NCBI RefSeq assembly: GCF_039527675.1
Contig: NZ_BAAAKI010000002.1
Location: 62,001-126,000, forward strand
Direction: 5' to 3'
DNA length: 64,000 nucleotides
Source: Luteococcus sanguinis
GTDB lineage: Bacteria > Actinomycetota > Actinomycetes > Propionibacteriales > Propionibacteriaceae
Below are positions 16,336-23,862 of the stretch, in pieces. Position 1 is the first letter of the stretch, and each line of letters starts with the position of its first letter. The notes beneath the pieces are model-generated. The model searched no databases, was not told the origin of the DNA, and worked only from the letters and a program-made list of their open reading frames with translations. The position numbers and the translations under genes are program-made.

Positions 16336-16773
16336 ATGCCGAACCCCCGTGTCAACAAGCTCGCAGAGCAGATCAAGATGATCACCGCCGAGATGCTCGA
16401 GCGTCGGATCAAGGACCCTCGGTTGGGTTTCATCACCATCACCGACGTCCGGCTCACCGGTGACTCGCGCGACGCCACCATCTTCTACACCGTGCTCGGT
16501 GCGGGTGAGGACGACGAGACGCCCCAGGCGCTGGAGTCGGCCAAGGGCCTGATCCGCTCCACCATCGGGAAGCGGCTCGGGCTTCGGTTCGCCCCGACGC
16601 TGGCCTTCGTCCCGGACGCGACCCCCGAGGCCGCCAAGGCGATCGAGGACCTGCTGGCCCGCGCCCAGGCCGGGGATGCCGAGGTGGCCCGCCAGCGCGA
16701 GAACGCCGCCTATGCCGGCGAGGCCGACCCTTACCGCAAGCCGCACGAGGATGACGAGGGTGACGAGGGCTGA
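16336..16773 (+). CDS. rbfA: Ribosome-binding factor A
   Basis: 145 aa. RbfA is a cold-shock 30S maturation factor with a KH-like fold. The start ATG at 16336 has AGGAAGGGGAG upstream. Family features: MPNPRVNKLAEQIKMITAEMLERRIKDPRLGFITITDVRLT, then FYTVLG and GLIRSTIGKRLGLRFAPTLAFVPD. The C-terminal 25 residues are acidic (PHEDDEGDEG), as in many actinobacterial homologues. It is the last gene of the infB region; downstream are an assembly gap and the convergent actP operon. Confidence 0.97.
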   Translation: MPNPRVNKLAEQIKMITAEMLERRIKDPRLGFITITDVRLTGDSRDATIFYTVLGAGEDDETPQALESAKGLIRSTIGKRLGLRFAPTLAFVPDATPEAAKAIEDLLARAQAGDAEVARQRENAAYAGEADPYRKPHEDDEGDEG

Positions 16774-16845
16774 GTCTCTGGTCAGTCCTGCCTCGCTGGG
16801 CCCTGCCCGGTAGTGCCAGCAGCCCCCGTCGACCACGTTGTCGAC

Positions 16846-16879
16846 NNNNNNNNNNNNNNNNNNNNNNNNNNNNNNNNNN
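16846..16879. other. Assembly gap (34 N)
   Basis: Thirty-four undetermined bases between the convergent rbfA and actP genes. The flanking sequence GTCGACCACGTTGTCGAC is itself an inverted repeat, so a hairpin probably runs into the gap. Confidence 0.99.
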
Positions 16880-16898
16880 ACCGTGGGGCAAGTGCGGC

Positions 16899-16930
16899 GG
16901 GGGAGGGCCGGAGCGCGGTGGCCCTCCCCC
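16899..16930 (-). terminator. Terminator hairpin of the actP operon
   Basis: GGGGGAGGGCC (16899-16909) pairs perfectly with GGCCCTCCCCC (16920-16930) across a 10-nt loop, 19 nt beyond the actP stop codon on the minus strand. No U-tract. Confidence 0.65.
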
Positions 16931-16949
16931 TGATCGGGGCCCGGTGGGG

Positions 16950-18551
16950 TCAGTGGGCGATGGCGCCCTCTGCACCGATACCGGTCATGGACCGAACCTC
17001 CATCTCGGCCTGGAGACGGGCATCGGCCGGCTCCTTGCTGGTGACAGTCCCCAGCCAGCCAGCCAGGAAGGACAGCGGGAGGCTGATGATCGTGGGGTTG
17101 GTCAGCGGGAAGATGTCAAAGTTCGCGCCCGGGAAGAAGGCCTTCGGGTCTCCGGAGATGGCCGGCGAGAGGATGATCAGCACCACGGCGGAGATCAGGC
17201 CGGCGTAGATCGACCAGGTCGCGCCGCGGGTGTTGAACTTCTTCCAGTACATCGTGTAGAGGATGGCCGGCAGGTTGGCCGAGGCGGCGACGCCGAAGGC
17301 CAGCGAGATCAGGAAGGCGATGTTCTGGCCGTTGGCGAAGATGCCACCGATGACGGCCAGGATGCCGATCGTGATCGAGGTGTAGCGGGCCACCTTGACC
17401 TCGTCCTCGGGGTTGACCTCGCCGTTCTTCATGACGTTGTTGTAGATGTCATGGGCAAAGGAGGCCGAGGCGGTGATGGTCAGGCCGGCAACCACCGCGA
17501 GGATCGTGGCGAAGGCCACGCCCGAGATGATGGCCATGAAGACCGAACCACCGAGGTGGTGCGCCAGCAGGGGAGCAGCCGAGTTGGCTCCGCCGGGGGC
17601 CTTCTTGATCGCGTCCGCACCGACGAGCGCCGCGGCACCGTAGCCGAGCACCAGGGTGAAGATGAAGAAGATGCCGACCAGGCCGATCGTCCACACGGCC
17701 GACTTGCGGGCGTCCTTGGCGGTGGGGACGGTGTAGAAGCGCATCAGCACGTGCGGCAGGCCCGAGGGACCGGCGACCAGCGCGATGGCCAGCGAGACGA
17801 ATGACAGCTTGGTCCAGTTGTTGGCGCCGTACTGCAGCATCGGCTCCATGATCAGGTCGCCCTTGGGGTGGGCAGCGACGGCGTCACCGAACAAGCGGGA
17901 GAGGTTGAAGCCCTTTTGGGCCATGACCCACAAGAACATGATCGCGGCACCGGAGACGAGCAGCACGGCCTTGATCATCTGCACCCAGGTGGTGCCCTTC
18001 ATGCCGCCGATGAGCACGTAGACGATCATGATGATGCCGACGAGCGCGATGACCAGCGACTGGCCGTTCTTGCTGGAGATGCCGAGCAGCAGGGCGACCA
18101 GGCCACCGGCGCCGGCCATCTGCGCGAGCAGGTAGACGAAGGAGATGGTCAGGGTCGACAGGGCGGCGGCGGTCCGGACGGGCTTCTGGTTCATCCGGAA
18201 GCTCATCACGTCGGCCATCGTGTACTTGCCGGTGTTGCGCAGGGGCTCGGCCACCAGCAGCAGGGCGATGATCCAGGCCACGAAGAATCCGACCGAGTAC
18301 AGGAAGCCGTCGAAGCCGTTGAGGGCGATCGCGCCGGTCACGCCAAGGAAGGCAGCGGCCGACAGGTAGTCGCCGGTGATGGCCAGGCCGTTCTGGCGGC
18401 CGGAGAAGGCCGCGCCGCCGGTGTAGAAGTCGGTGGACTTCTTGGCCGAGTCGCGGGTGACCTTGATCACGACGCCCATGGTCGCGATGACGAACAGGGC
18501 GAAGATGCCAATGTTCAGTGCGGGGTTGCCGACCGTCTCGAGCAGCGTCAT
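16950..18551 (-). CDS. actP: Cation/acetate symporter, sodium:solute symporter family
   Basis: 533 aa with about 13 hydrophobic segments. It closely follows the ActP/MctC pattern: DFYTGGAAFSGRQNGLAITGDYLSAAAFLG at the first helices, NTGKYTMADVMSFRM, GPSGLPHVLMRFYTVPTAKDARKS and ASASFAHDIYNNVM. ActP takes up acetate and other short monocarboxylates, perhaps pyruvate or propionate, with Na+ or H+. It starts inside the last codons of the DUF485 gene (4-nt overlap), forming a two-gene operon. Two CRP/GlxR-like palindromes lie upstream of that operon. The exact substrate cannot be read from sequence. Confidence 0.92.
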   Translation of the reverse strand: MTLLETVGNPALNIGIFALFVIATMGVVIKVTRDSAKKSTDFYTGGAAFSGRQNGLAITGDYLSAAAFLGVTGAIALNGFDGFLYSVGFFVAWIIALLLVAEPLRNTGKYTMADVMSFRMNQKPVRTAAALSTLTISFVYLLAQMAGAGGLVALLLGISSKNGQSLVIALVGIIMIVYVLIGGMKGTTWVQMIKAVLLVSGAAIMFLWVMAQKGFNLSRLFGDAVAAHPKGDLIMEPMLQYGANNWTKLSFVSLAIALVAGPSGLPHVLMRFYTVPTAKDARKSAVWTIGLVGIFFIFTLVLGYGAAALVGADAIKKAPGGANSAAPLLAHHLGGSVFMAIISGVAFATILAVVAGLTITASASFAHDIYNNVMKNGEVNPEDEVKVARYTSITIGILAVIGGIFANGQNIAFLISLAFGVAASANLPAILYTMYWKKFNTRGATWSIYAGLISAVVLIILSPAISGDPKAFFPGANFDIFPLTNPTIISLPLSFLAGWLGTVTSKEPADARLQAEMEVRSMTGIGAEGAIAH

Positions 18552-18961
18552 CGCACGGCCTCCTTCTCAAGGCGGTCGCGCACGGCGACGGAACGGGGGT
18601 CAAGGTTGTTGTTCGCGTGACGGACGTACAGGAAGGTCACCAGGTAGGTCGTCAGGAAGTTGAGCAGGCCGAAGACGATGCCGACGTTGACGAAGCCGAT
18701 CAGGCGCTTGCCCATGAAGTGGGGGGCATAGACCGCCATCAGCACGAAGACGAAGTAGAGGCTGATGAAGGTGGCAACCATCGGGAACGCGAAGCTGGTG
18801 AACTTGGTGCGCAGCTCCTGGTAGTCGGGGGACTTCTGGGCGGCGACGAAGTCGATGCCGTCGCCGGGGTGTTCGGGGCCGACCTGGCTCAGTTCAGGCA
18901 GGGGCCAGTGGTCCTTGGGGAGGTGGTTTTCCACCTCTTCCTCGATGTGGCGGTGGGTCAT
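18548..18961 (-). CDS. DUF485 membrane protein (ActP partner)
   Basis: 137 aa from ATG 18961, preceded by AGGAG; an upstream in-frame extension has no support. Hydrophilic N-terminus (MTHRHIEEEVENHLPKD), then two transmembrane helices (SFAFPMVATFISLYFVFVLM and FVNVGIVFGLLNFLTTYLVTFLYV) with the DUF485 pattern and a charged C-terminus. DUF485 proteins (YjcH in E. coli) are encoded immediately before actP and probably assist the symporter. Its stop overlaps the actP start. Confidence 0.88.
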   Translation of the reverse strand: MTHRHIEEEVENHLPKDHWPLPELSQVGPEHPGDGIDFVAAQKSPDYQELRTKFTSFAFPMVATFISLYFVFVLMAVYAPHFMGKRLIGFVNVGIVFGLLNFLTTYLVTFLYVRHANNNLDPRSVAVRDRLEKEAVR

Positions 18962-19036
18962 GATCGCTCCTGAAAGGTGATTGTCCGGGCGTGGGCTGCA
19001 TCGACCACGCTCTCTCGACATCAAGAGGTTCGCACA

Positions 19037-19079
19037 CTTGTGAATCGGAACACAAGCGTTCCTCGTGAAATTTCTCACG
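19037..19079 (-). promoter_or_regulatory. Two CRP/GlxR-like sites upstream of the acetate transport operon
   Basis: CTTGTG-N8-CACAAG (19037-19056) contains TGTGA-N6-ACACA, and CGTGA-N6-TCACG (19064-19079) is a perfect palindrome. Both resemble the TGTGA-N6-TCACA site of the CRP/GlxR family and are centred 25 bp apart. They lie in the divergent interval between the DUF485-actP operon and truB. Control of acetate uptake by a cAMP-receptor-type regulator is an inference. Confidence 0.5.
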
Positions 19080-19134
19080 AAAGCTTGAAAAGGTGCCGGA
19101 CTGTGACATGTCTCGGTCTGGGAGACTGGTTGGC

Positions 19135-20013
19135 ATGACTGAATCCGGCCTGCTGATCTGTGACAAGCCTGCTGGGTGGACGAGCCACCAGGTGGTGGGG
19201 CGGGTCCGCCGGCTGATGGGCACCCGCAAGGTGGGCCACGCTGGAACGCTCGACCCGATGGCGACCGGTGTGCTGATCATCGGCGTCAACCGGGCCACGC
19301 GTCTACTGGGGCATCTGGCCCTGCACGACAAGCGCTACCTGGCGACCATCCGGCTCGGGATGTCAACCACCACGGACGATGCGGAGGGCGAGTGCAGCGG
19401 GGGAGCGGACGCCTCTGGGCTTGTCCGCGAGCAGGTCGAGGCCGCCATCGCGCCGCTGCGCGGGGTGATCATGCAGCGTCCCAGCTCGGTCAGCGCGATC
19501 AAGGTCAACGGCCAGCGGGCCTACAAGCTGGTGCGCGATGGCGAGCAGGTGGAGTTGGCGGCCCGCGAGGTCACGGTCAGTCGCTTCGACCTGGGCGGGC
19601 TGCGCGTCGACGGGCCGTACTGCGATGTGGACGTCGATGTGGAGTGCTCCTCGGGCACCTACATCCGGGCGCTGGCCCGCGACCTCGGCGAGGCGCTCGG
19701 AGTCGGCGGCCACCTGACGATGCTGCGCCGCACCCGGATCGGCGGATACGACCTCGACCAGCTTCCGGTGGTCAACCTCGACAGCGACGAGCGGCCCGTA
19801 TTGCTCGGCATGGCCGATGCCGCCCGGCGATCCTTCCCGGTCGTCCAGCTGGACGCGGAGCAGGCCGCCAATGTTCGGTTCGGTCGATCGCTGCGCCTCG
19901 AGGTGCCTGCCAACCCGACGGGCCTGGTCGACCCGGCGGACGAGCTGCTCGGCCTCTACCGTCCCGATGTGGACGACCCCGGCCTCGCGCGCCCGGTGGC
20001 CGTCCTGGTCTGA
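19135..20013 (+). CDS. truB: tRNA pseudouridine(55) synthase
   Basis: 292 aa. TruB makes pseudouridine 55 in the T-arm of tRNAs. The ATG at 19135 gives the family N-terminus (GLLICDKPAGWTSHQVVGRVRR). The catalytic Asp lies in KVGHAGTLDPMATGVLIIG; other motifs are KRYLATIRLGMSTTTDDAEGE, MQRPSSVSAIKVNGQRAYKLVRDGE and the final catalytic-domain motif CSSGTYIRALARDLGEALG. A C-terminal extension from about residue 230 resembles the PUA-like end of actinobacterial TruB. In related genomes ribF usually follows soon after; here 10 kb of accessory genes intervene. Confidence 0.97.
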   Translation: MTESGLLICDKPAGWTSHQVVGRVRRLMGTRKVGHAGTLDPMATGVLIIGVNRATRLLGHLALHDKRYLATIRLGMSTTTDDAEGECSGGADASGLVREQVEAAIAPLRGVIMQRPSSVSAIKVNGQRAYKLVRDGEQVELAAREVTVSRFDLGGLRVDGPYCDVDVDVECSSGTYIRALARDLGEALGVGGHLTMLRRTRIGGYDLDQLPVVNLDSDERPVLLGMADAARRSFPVVQLDAEQAANVRFGRSLRLEVPANPTGLVDPADELLGLYRPDVDDPGLARPVAVLV

Positions 20014-20052
20014 GGCTGTCGCTGGCCGGCGGCTCCGTGTGAGGATGGCCGC

Positions 20053-20793
20053 ATGACGACCTATTCCCGCACCAAGGAGTTCGAGGGCGCGAGCTTCGAG
20101 CGCGTGAGCTTCAAGGGCGCCACCATCCGCTCCTGCGATGTCAGCGGTCTGGTGATGCGCGGCGTCGACCTCGACGGACTCGACATCGACAGCCACGACC
20201 TGTTCTTCGGCACGCTCATCGTCAACGGGGTGGATGTCGTCCCCTTCGTGGACGCTGAGCTCAACCGGTTGTTCCCCGGGCGGGAGCTGCAGAAGGCGCA
20301 GACCCCCGAGGGCCTGGGCGAGGGCTGGGCGGCAGTACAGGCCGCGTGGGCGAAGACCGTCGACGAGACCCCCGCCGCGCTGCGCGATGCGCACGTCCCG
20401 GACGAGTGGTCGCTCACCCAGACCCTGCGTCACCTCGTGCTGGCCACCGACGCGTGGCTGCGCTGCGGCATCCTGGGGGTCGAACGGCCCTTCCACGAGA
20501 TCGGCCAGATCTTCCCCGGCGCCGCCGAGATGGGCTTCGACACCTCGATCTTCCGCACCGACGAGCCCGGCTGGGAGGAGGTGCTGGCTGTCCGCGCCGA
20601 GCGGCAGCAGATGCTCACCGACTTCCTCGCCACGGTCACCCCCGAACTACTTGCCGAGAAGCGCACCAATCCGTGGTCGACCGTGGACGACTGGCACCCC
20701 ACGGTGGGTGACTGCATCCGGGTGATCCTCGAGGAGGAGTGGGCGCACCTGCGCTACATCCGCCGCGACCTGGCGCTCCTGCAGGCCCAGTAG
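20053..20793 (+). CDS. DinB-superfamily protein with a pentapeptide-like N-terminus
   Basis: 246 aa. Residues about 8-55 run in a weak pentapeptide-like rhythm (FEGASFERVSFKGATIRSCD, then LVMRGVDLDGLDIDS). From residue about 90 a four-helix DinB-type domain follows (AAVQAAWAKTVDETPAALRD ... EWSLTQTLRHLVLATDAWL ... CIRVILEEEWAHLRYIRRDL). The conserved metal-binding histidines of DinB are represented by His in LRHLVLATD and EEWAHLRYI. Many DinB proteins use a divalent metal and mycothiol or bacillithiol for detoxification, but the role of this one is unknown. It starts 39 nt after truB. Confidence 0.75.
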   Translation: MTTYSRTKEFEGASFERVSFKGATIRSCDVSGLVMRGVDLDGLDIDSHDLFFGTLIVNGVDVVPFVDAELNRLFPGRELQKAQTPEGLGEGWAAVQAAWAKTVDETPAALRDAHVPDEWSLTQTLRHLVLATDAWLRCGILGVERPFHEIGQIFPGAAEMGFDTSIFRTDEPGWEEVLAVRAERQQMLTDFLATVTPELLAEKRTNPWSTVDDWHPTVGDCIRVILEEEWAHLRYIRRDLALLQAQ

Positions 20794-20794
20794 T

Positions 20795-21106
20795 TCAGGG
20801 CATACCCAGTAGTCGCGCCACGGCGGCTGCTGCGGCGCCGAGCACGACCACGCCGAGGTAGGGGACGCCCCGCCACAGCGCCAACCCGGCGACTACCAAG
20901 GCCACCAGACGGGCGTCGAGGACGAGGTGGCTGCCAGTGGTGACCGCATTGAGCATCACCAGCGAGGCGAGCAGCCCGATCGTCATGGCGCTGGTGGCCT
21001 GCAGCACCCGTGGACTCTCCAGCCAGCGCGTCGGCACCAGGTAGCCGACCAGCTTGGTCAGGTAGGCGATCAAGCATGCCGCGAGCACCCATGGCCACAG
21101 GCTCAT
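20795..21106 (-). CDS. azlD: AzlD-type branched-chain amino acid exporter subunit
   Basis: 103 aa, three to four hydrophobic helices (LAACLIAYLTKLVGYLVP, TIGLLASLVMLNAV, LVALVVAGLALWRGVPYLGVV). This is the AzlD pattern. AzlD associates with AzlC to export branched-chain amino acids or analogues such as azaleucine. The ATG at 21106 overlaps the end of azlC by 4 nt. It is transcribed towards the DinB gene, and the two stops are nearly touching. Confidence 0.9.
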   Translation of the reverse strand: MSLWPWVLAACLIAYLTKLVGYLVPTRWLESPRVLQATSAMTIGLLASLVMLNAVTTGSHLVLDARLVALVVAGLALWRGVPYLGVVVLGAAAAAVARLLGMP

Positions 21107-21765
21107 CGACGGGGCTCCCGTCCCAGCAGGGCGGCGACACCAGCGGCGGCCGCAGCTGCCACGAGCAGCGGCAGGCCCTGGGGCAGCACCGGCACCAGCA
21201 GCAGCGTGACAAACGCGGCAGCCACCCCGATCGTCACCGTGTCGCGGTTGTGCAGCCTGGGCCACAGCAGGCCGAGGAAGGCAGCAGTCGCCGCACCGTC
21301 CAGACCCCAGGCCTTCGGGTCGCCCAGGGCATTGCCCAGCACCGCGCCGGCCAGCGTGAAGAGGTTCCACAGCAGGAATACGCCCACCCCGCCGGTCCAG
21401 AAGCCTCGCGCCTGTTCGTCCGCGTCGTCCTGGCCCACCGCGCAGGCGACCGACTCGTCAATGGTCACATGCGCCTGCAGCAGTTTCCGCGGCCCTCGTG
21501 GCGCGAACATGGTGTTCATCTGCGCGCCGTAGACCATGTTGCGCACACCCAGCAGGGACGCGCTGACCAGGGCTGGTGCACCGCCGCCGCCGATGGCCCC
21601 GACGAAGGCGAACTGGGACCCCCCGGTGAACATCAGCAGGCTGAGCGCCTGGGTCTGGGCCACCGAGAGGCCCGCGGCCACGGACAGGGCACCGAAGGAG
21701 ATGCCGTACAGGCCGGTGGCGACGGCCACGGACAGGCCCATGCGGACGGCTGGAGTGGGTTGCAT
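21103..21765 (-). CDS. azlC: AzlC-type branched-chain amino acid exporter
   Basis: 220 aa with about six hydrophobic segments. The hallmark GLYGISFGALSVAAGLSVAQTQALSLLMFTGGSQFAFVGAI is present near the N-terminus. The large subunit works with AzlD, encoded immediately downstream with a 4-nt overlap. Part of this gene (around codons 25-70) is repeated as a damaged fragment at 30148-30275, on the other side of the polyol PTS island, in the same orientation. Confidence 0.92.
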   Translation of the reverse strand: MQPTPAVRMGLSVAVATGLYGISFGALSVAAGLSVAQTQALSLLMFTGGSQFAFVGAIGGGGAPALVSASLLGVRNMVYGAQMNTMFAPRGPRKLLQAHVTIDESVACAVGQDDADEQARGFWTGGVGVFLLWNLFTLAGAVLGNALGDPKAWGLDGAATAAFLGLLWPRLHNRDTVTIGVAAAFVTLLLVPVLPQGLPLLVAAAAAAGVAALLGREPRR

Positions 21766-21853
21766 GACCCGGAAAGGCTAGACGATCTGGGTGACCCCGG
21801 TCTGAGGGTGTCCCATTGTTCTTCGCCAATGGGCCCGCCGCACAGCTGCTCGG

Positions 21854-23212
21854 TCAGTCCCACAGGACGCCGGGAGCGAAGGTCTCCTCGACCAGTTCCT
21901 CGAACCAGCCAGCCTCGCGGGCCACGTCCAGCACGGTGTAGCGGGAGCGGTAGTACATCGCCTTCGGGAAGGTGGCTCGGACGTCCTGGCTGGTCAGCCC
22001 GATGTCCTCGGGTCGGCTGGGAGCCCCGGCCAGGCGCAGCATGTGCTGGAACTCGCGGGCAGGAACCAGTTGCTCCACCAGGAGCCGCCGGGTGAGCGGC
22101 CAGCCCTCCACCAACCGCGCGAGGCGGGATCGCAACTGCTGGGGGTCGAGGTACTTGACCTTGGTCTCCTTCACGGCGTGCTCGGCCAGGGGCCCCTCGA
22201 AGGTTCGTCGGATGTCGGCCTCCACCTGCTCCCACTGCGGCCAACGGGCGATCGCAGCGTCCACGTCCAGGGCTGCGACATCGCGCGCCAGGAAGCGCTC
22301 GTAGAAGGCCAGCATCGCCAGCGTCCCGATCGCGACCTTTGCGCCATGGGACAGTGGCGGATCATGCTCGGCGCCCAGATGGGAGAGCTCCCAGATGTGG
22401 CTGAAATAGTGCTCGGCGCCGGAGGCCGGACGCGTCCCGCCGTAGACCTGCATGGCCAGCCCCGACAGCACCAGACCGTCGACCAACCCCTGGTAGGCCT
22501 CCGGCTCGCCGGCCGCCAGCGCCTCGGGTCGGCTGAGGGCCGAACGCACCCCGGACTGCACCAGCTGCCAGGCCTCCTGGTGGAGGGGTTCAACGCCCAC
22601 TGCGTCAGCCAGCAGCCAGTCTGCCCCACCGGGGATCTTGGCGGAGAGGTCCCCGTACCCGCTGGCCATCATGCTCTTCGGTGCGGCGGCAGCGACGTCC
22701 AGGTCGAAGATGACCACCTGGGGCGCCACGCAGTTGAGGGTGACCTTGACCCCATGGTCGCTGATCGGCGCACCGGCGCCGGTGTAGCCGTCCATGCTCG
22801 CGGCGGTACCCACGACCGCGTAGCGGCGGTCGGTCTCCTGTGCCGCCAGCTTGACCAGGTCGTTCAGGGTGCCGGCACCCACGGCGACCGGGACCACCAC
22901 GGCCCCGCTGGCCTGGTCGGCCTCGCGGATGGCCGTCGCGATCGTGCGGGCGTTGTCCAGTGAGGCGTACAGGGTGGGGCTGCCGGGGAACACCAGCGGT
23001 TCCGCCAGCCGGGAACCCTGTGACCGCAGCCCGTCGTGCACCGCCTGCCCAGCCACCTGCCAGGTGCGCTCATCGGCGACCAGCAGCACCGGCTGGTCAC
23101 CGAAGCACTGCGCGAACAGCTCCGGGCACCGCGTCACCGCGCCGCGTTCCACGCACACGAGATCTGTCTGGTCGGCCTGGGCCACGGCGCGCTCGACGAT
23201 GGGATCCACCAC
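21854..23212 (-). CDS. sn-Glycerol-1-phosphate dehydrogenase-like (AraM/EgsA) protein
   Basis: 452 aa from the GTG at 23212, preceded by AGGAGG. Features of the iron-containing alcohol dehydrogenase/G1P dehydrogenase group: VVVPVAVGAGTLNDLVKLAA (nucleotide-binding Gly-rich loop), VGTAASMDGYTGAGAPI (substrate region), and metal-ligand candidates ASGYGDLSAK, GAEHYFSHIWE and GAEHDPPLSHGAKV. Such enzymes reduce DHAP to sn-glycerol-1-phosphate with NAD(P)H; homologues (AraM) occur in sugar operons. It is divergent to the PTS genes and probably part of the same polyol island. Its actual substrate could be another ketose or polyol phosphate. Confidence 0.8.
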   Translation of the reverse strand: MVDPIVERAVAQADQTDLVCVERGAVTRCPELFAQCFGDQPVLLVADERTWQVAGQAVHDGLRSQGSRLAEPLVFPGSPTLYASLDNARTIATAIREADQASGAVVVPVAVGAGTLNDLVKLAAQETDRRYAVVGTAASMDGYTGAGAPISDHGVKVTLNCVAPQVVIFDLDVAAAAPKSMMASGYGDLSAKIPGGADWLLADAVGVEPLHQEAWQLVQSGVRSALSRPEALAAGEPEAYQGLVDGLVLSGLAMQVYGGTRPASGAEHYFSHIWELSHLGAEHDPPLSHGAKVAIGTLAMLAFYERFLARDVAALDVDAAIARWPQWEQVEADIRRTFEGPLAEHAVKETKVKYLDPQQLRSRLARLVEGWPLTRRLLVEQLVPAREFQHMLRLAGAPSRPEDIGLTSQDVRATFPKAMYYRSRYTVLDVAREAGWFEELVEETFAPGVLWD

Positions 23213-23239
23213 TACCTCCTCGTTGACTGCTTCACGCTC

Positions 23240-23245
23240 ACCCTA
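23240..23245 (-). promoter_or_regulatory. -10 box of the G1P dehydrogenase-like gene
   Basis: On the minus strand this reads TAGGGT, 27 nt before the GTG start at 23212. AGGAGG lies between. Confidence 0.45.
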
Positions 23246-23358
23246 GGCACCCGACGGGATCGGCGGGGCGGGTGATGGGGTCACCGATTTGCAGCCACCG
23301 CTGCTGATCTTCGGACAATTCCGCATGGTCTGGTCAGCGATGGCGGGGGCCCGGCATC

Positions 23359-23410
23359 GTCTGCTGGAGCAGTCTGCTGGAGCAGTCTGCTGGAGCAGTC
23401 TGATGGAGCA
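23359..23410. repeat. Four tandem copies of a 13-bp unit
   Basis: GTCTGCTGGAGCA is repeated three times exactly (23359-23397) and a fourth time with one C-to-A change (23398-23410). The array ends 8 bp from the stop codon of the HPr-like gene. Confidence 0.95.
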
Positions 23411-23418
23411 GACGGAGC

Positions 23419-23682
23419 TCAGTGTTGGTCCGGCTCGTCCTGCAGGATGCCGCGCAGCTCGGCGAGCGCCGCCTCTTCGTCCAGACCATCGGTCAGCAGC
23501 GTGACCACCTCTGCCTCACCCACCGCCAGGGACAGCACGTCCATCACGCTCGACAGGCTCACGGTGCGCTGGCCCAGCAGGTAGGCGGAACTGCGGTAGC
23601 GGGCGGCGCAGCGTGCCAGTTCGAGCGCCACCCGGGCGTGCACGCCACCGGCCACTGTCACCGTGACGTTGGCAGTGCGCAT
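23419..23682 (-). CDS. HPr-like phosphocarrier protein of the polyol island
   Basis: 87 aa, exactly HPr size. The active-site region reads GGVHARVALELAR, with the phospho-accepting His (residue 15) and following Arg conserved but Pro18 of the usual HARPA replaced by Val. The Ser46 region is SLSSVMDVLSLAV, and the C-terminus is the usual acidic helix (DEEAALAELRGIL). HPr passes phosphate from EI to EIIA. AGGAGT lies 6 nt before the ATG. A dedicated HPr beside glucitol EII genes suggests a specialised donor; no EI gene is in the window. Confidence 0.85.
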   Translation of the reverse strand: MRTANVTVTVAGGVHARVALELARCAARYRSSAYLLGQRTVSLSSVMDVLSLAVGEAEVVTLLTDGLDEEAALAELRGILQDEPDQH

Positions 23683-23862
23683 CGGGACTCCTGGGGACGG
23701 GTGGTGACCATCGTCCCACCATGGGGAGTTCGGCGGACGATCCCACTGGGGGTACTCGTCCGGAGCTTTGCGTCCGGCCTCGCAGAGGCCCGGGTGATTC
23801 AGCGCTGCGCGAACCCGCCCGTGCGGCCTAGCGTGGCCAAAACGACGAGGAGGGAGGACGCG

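Noticed and set aside
23359..23410. A small CRISPR array
   Set aside because: Units are contiguous with no spacers and only 13 bp; it is a plain tandem repeat, as are 9929-9973 and 32556-32600.
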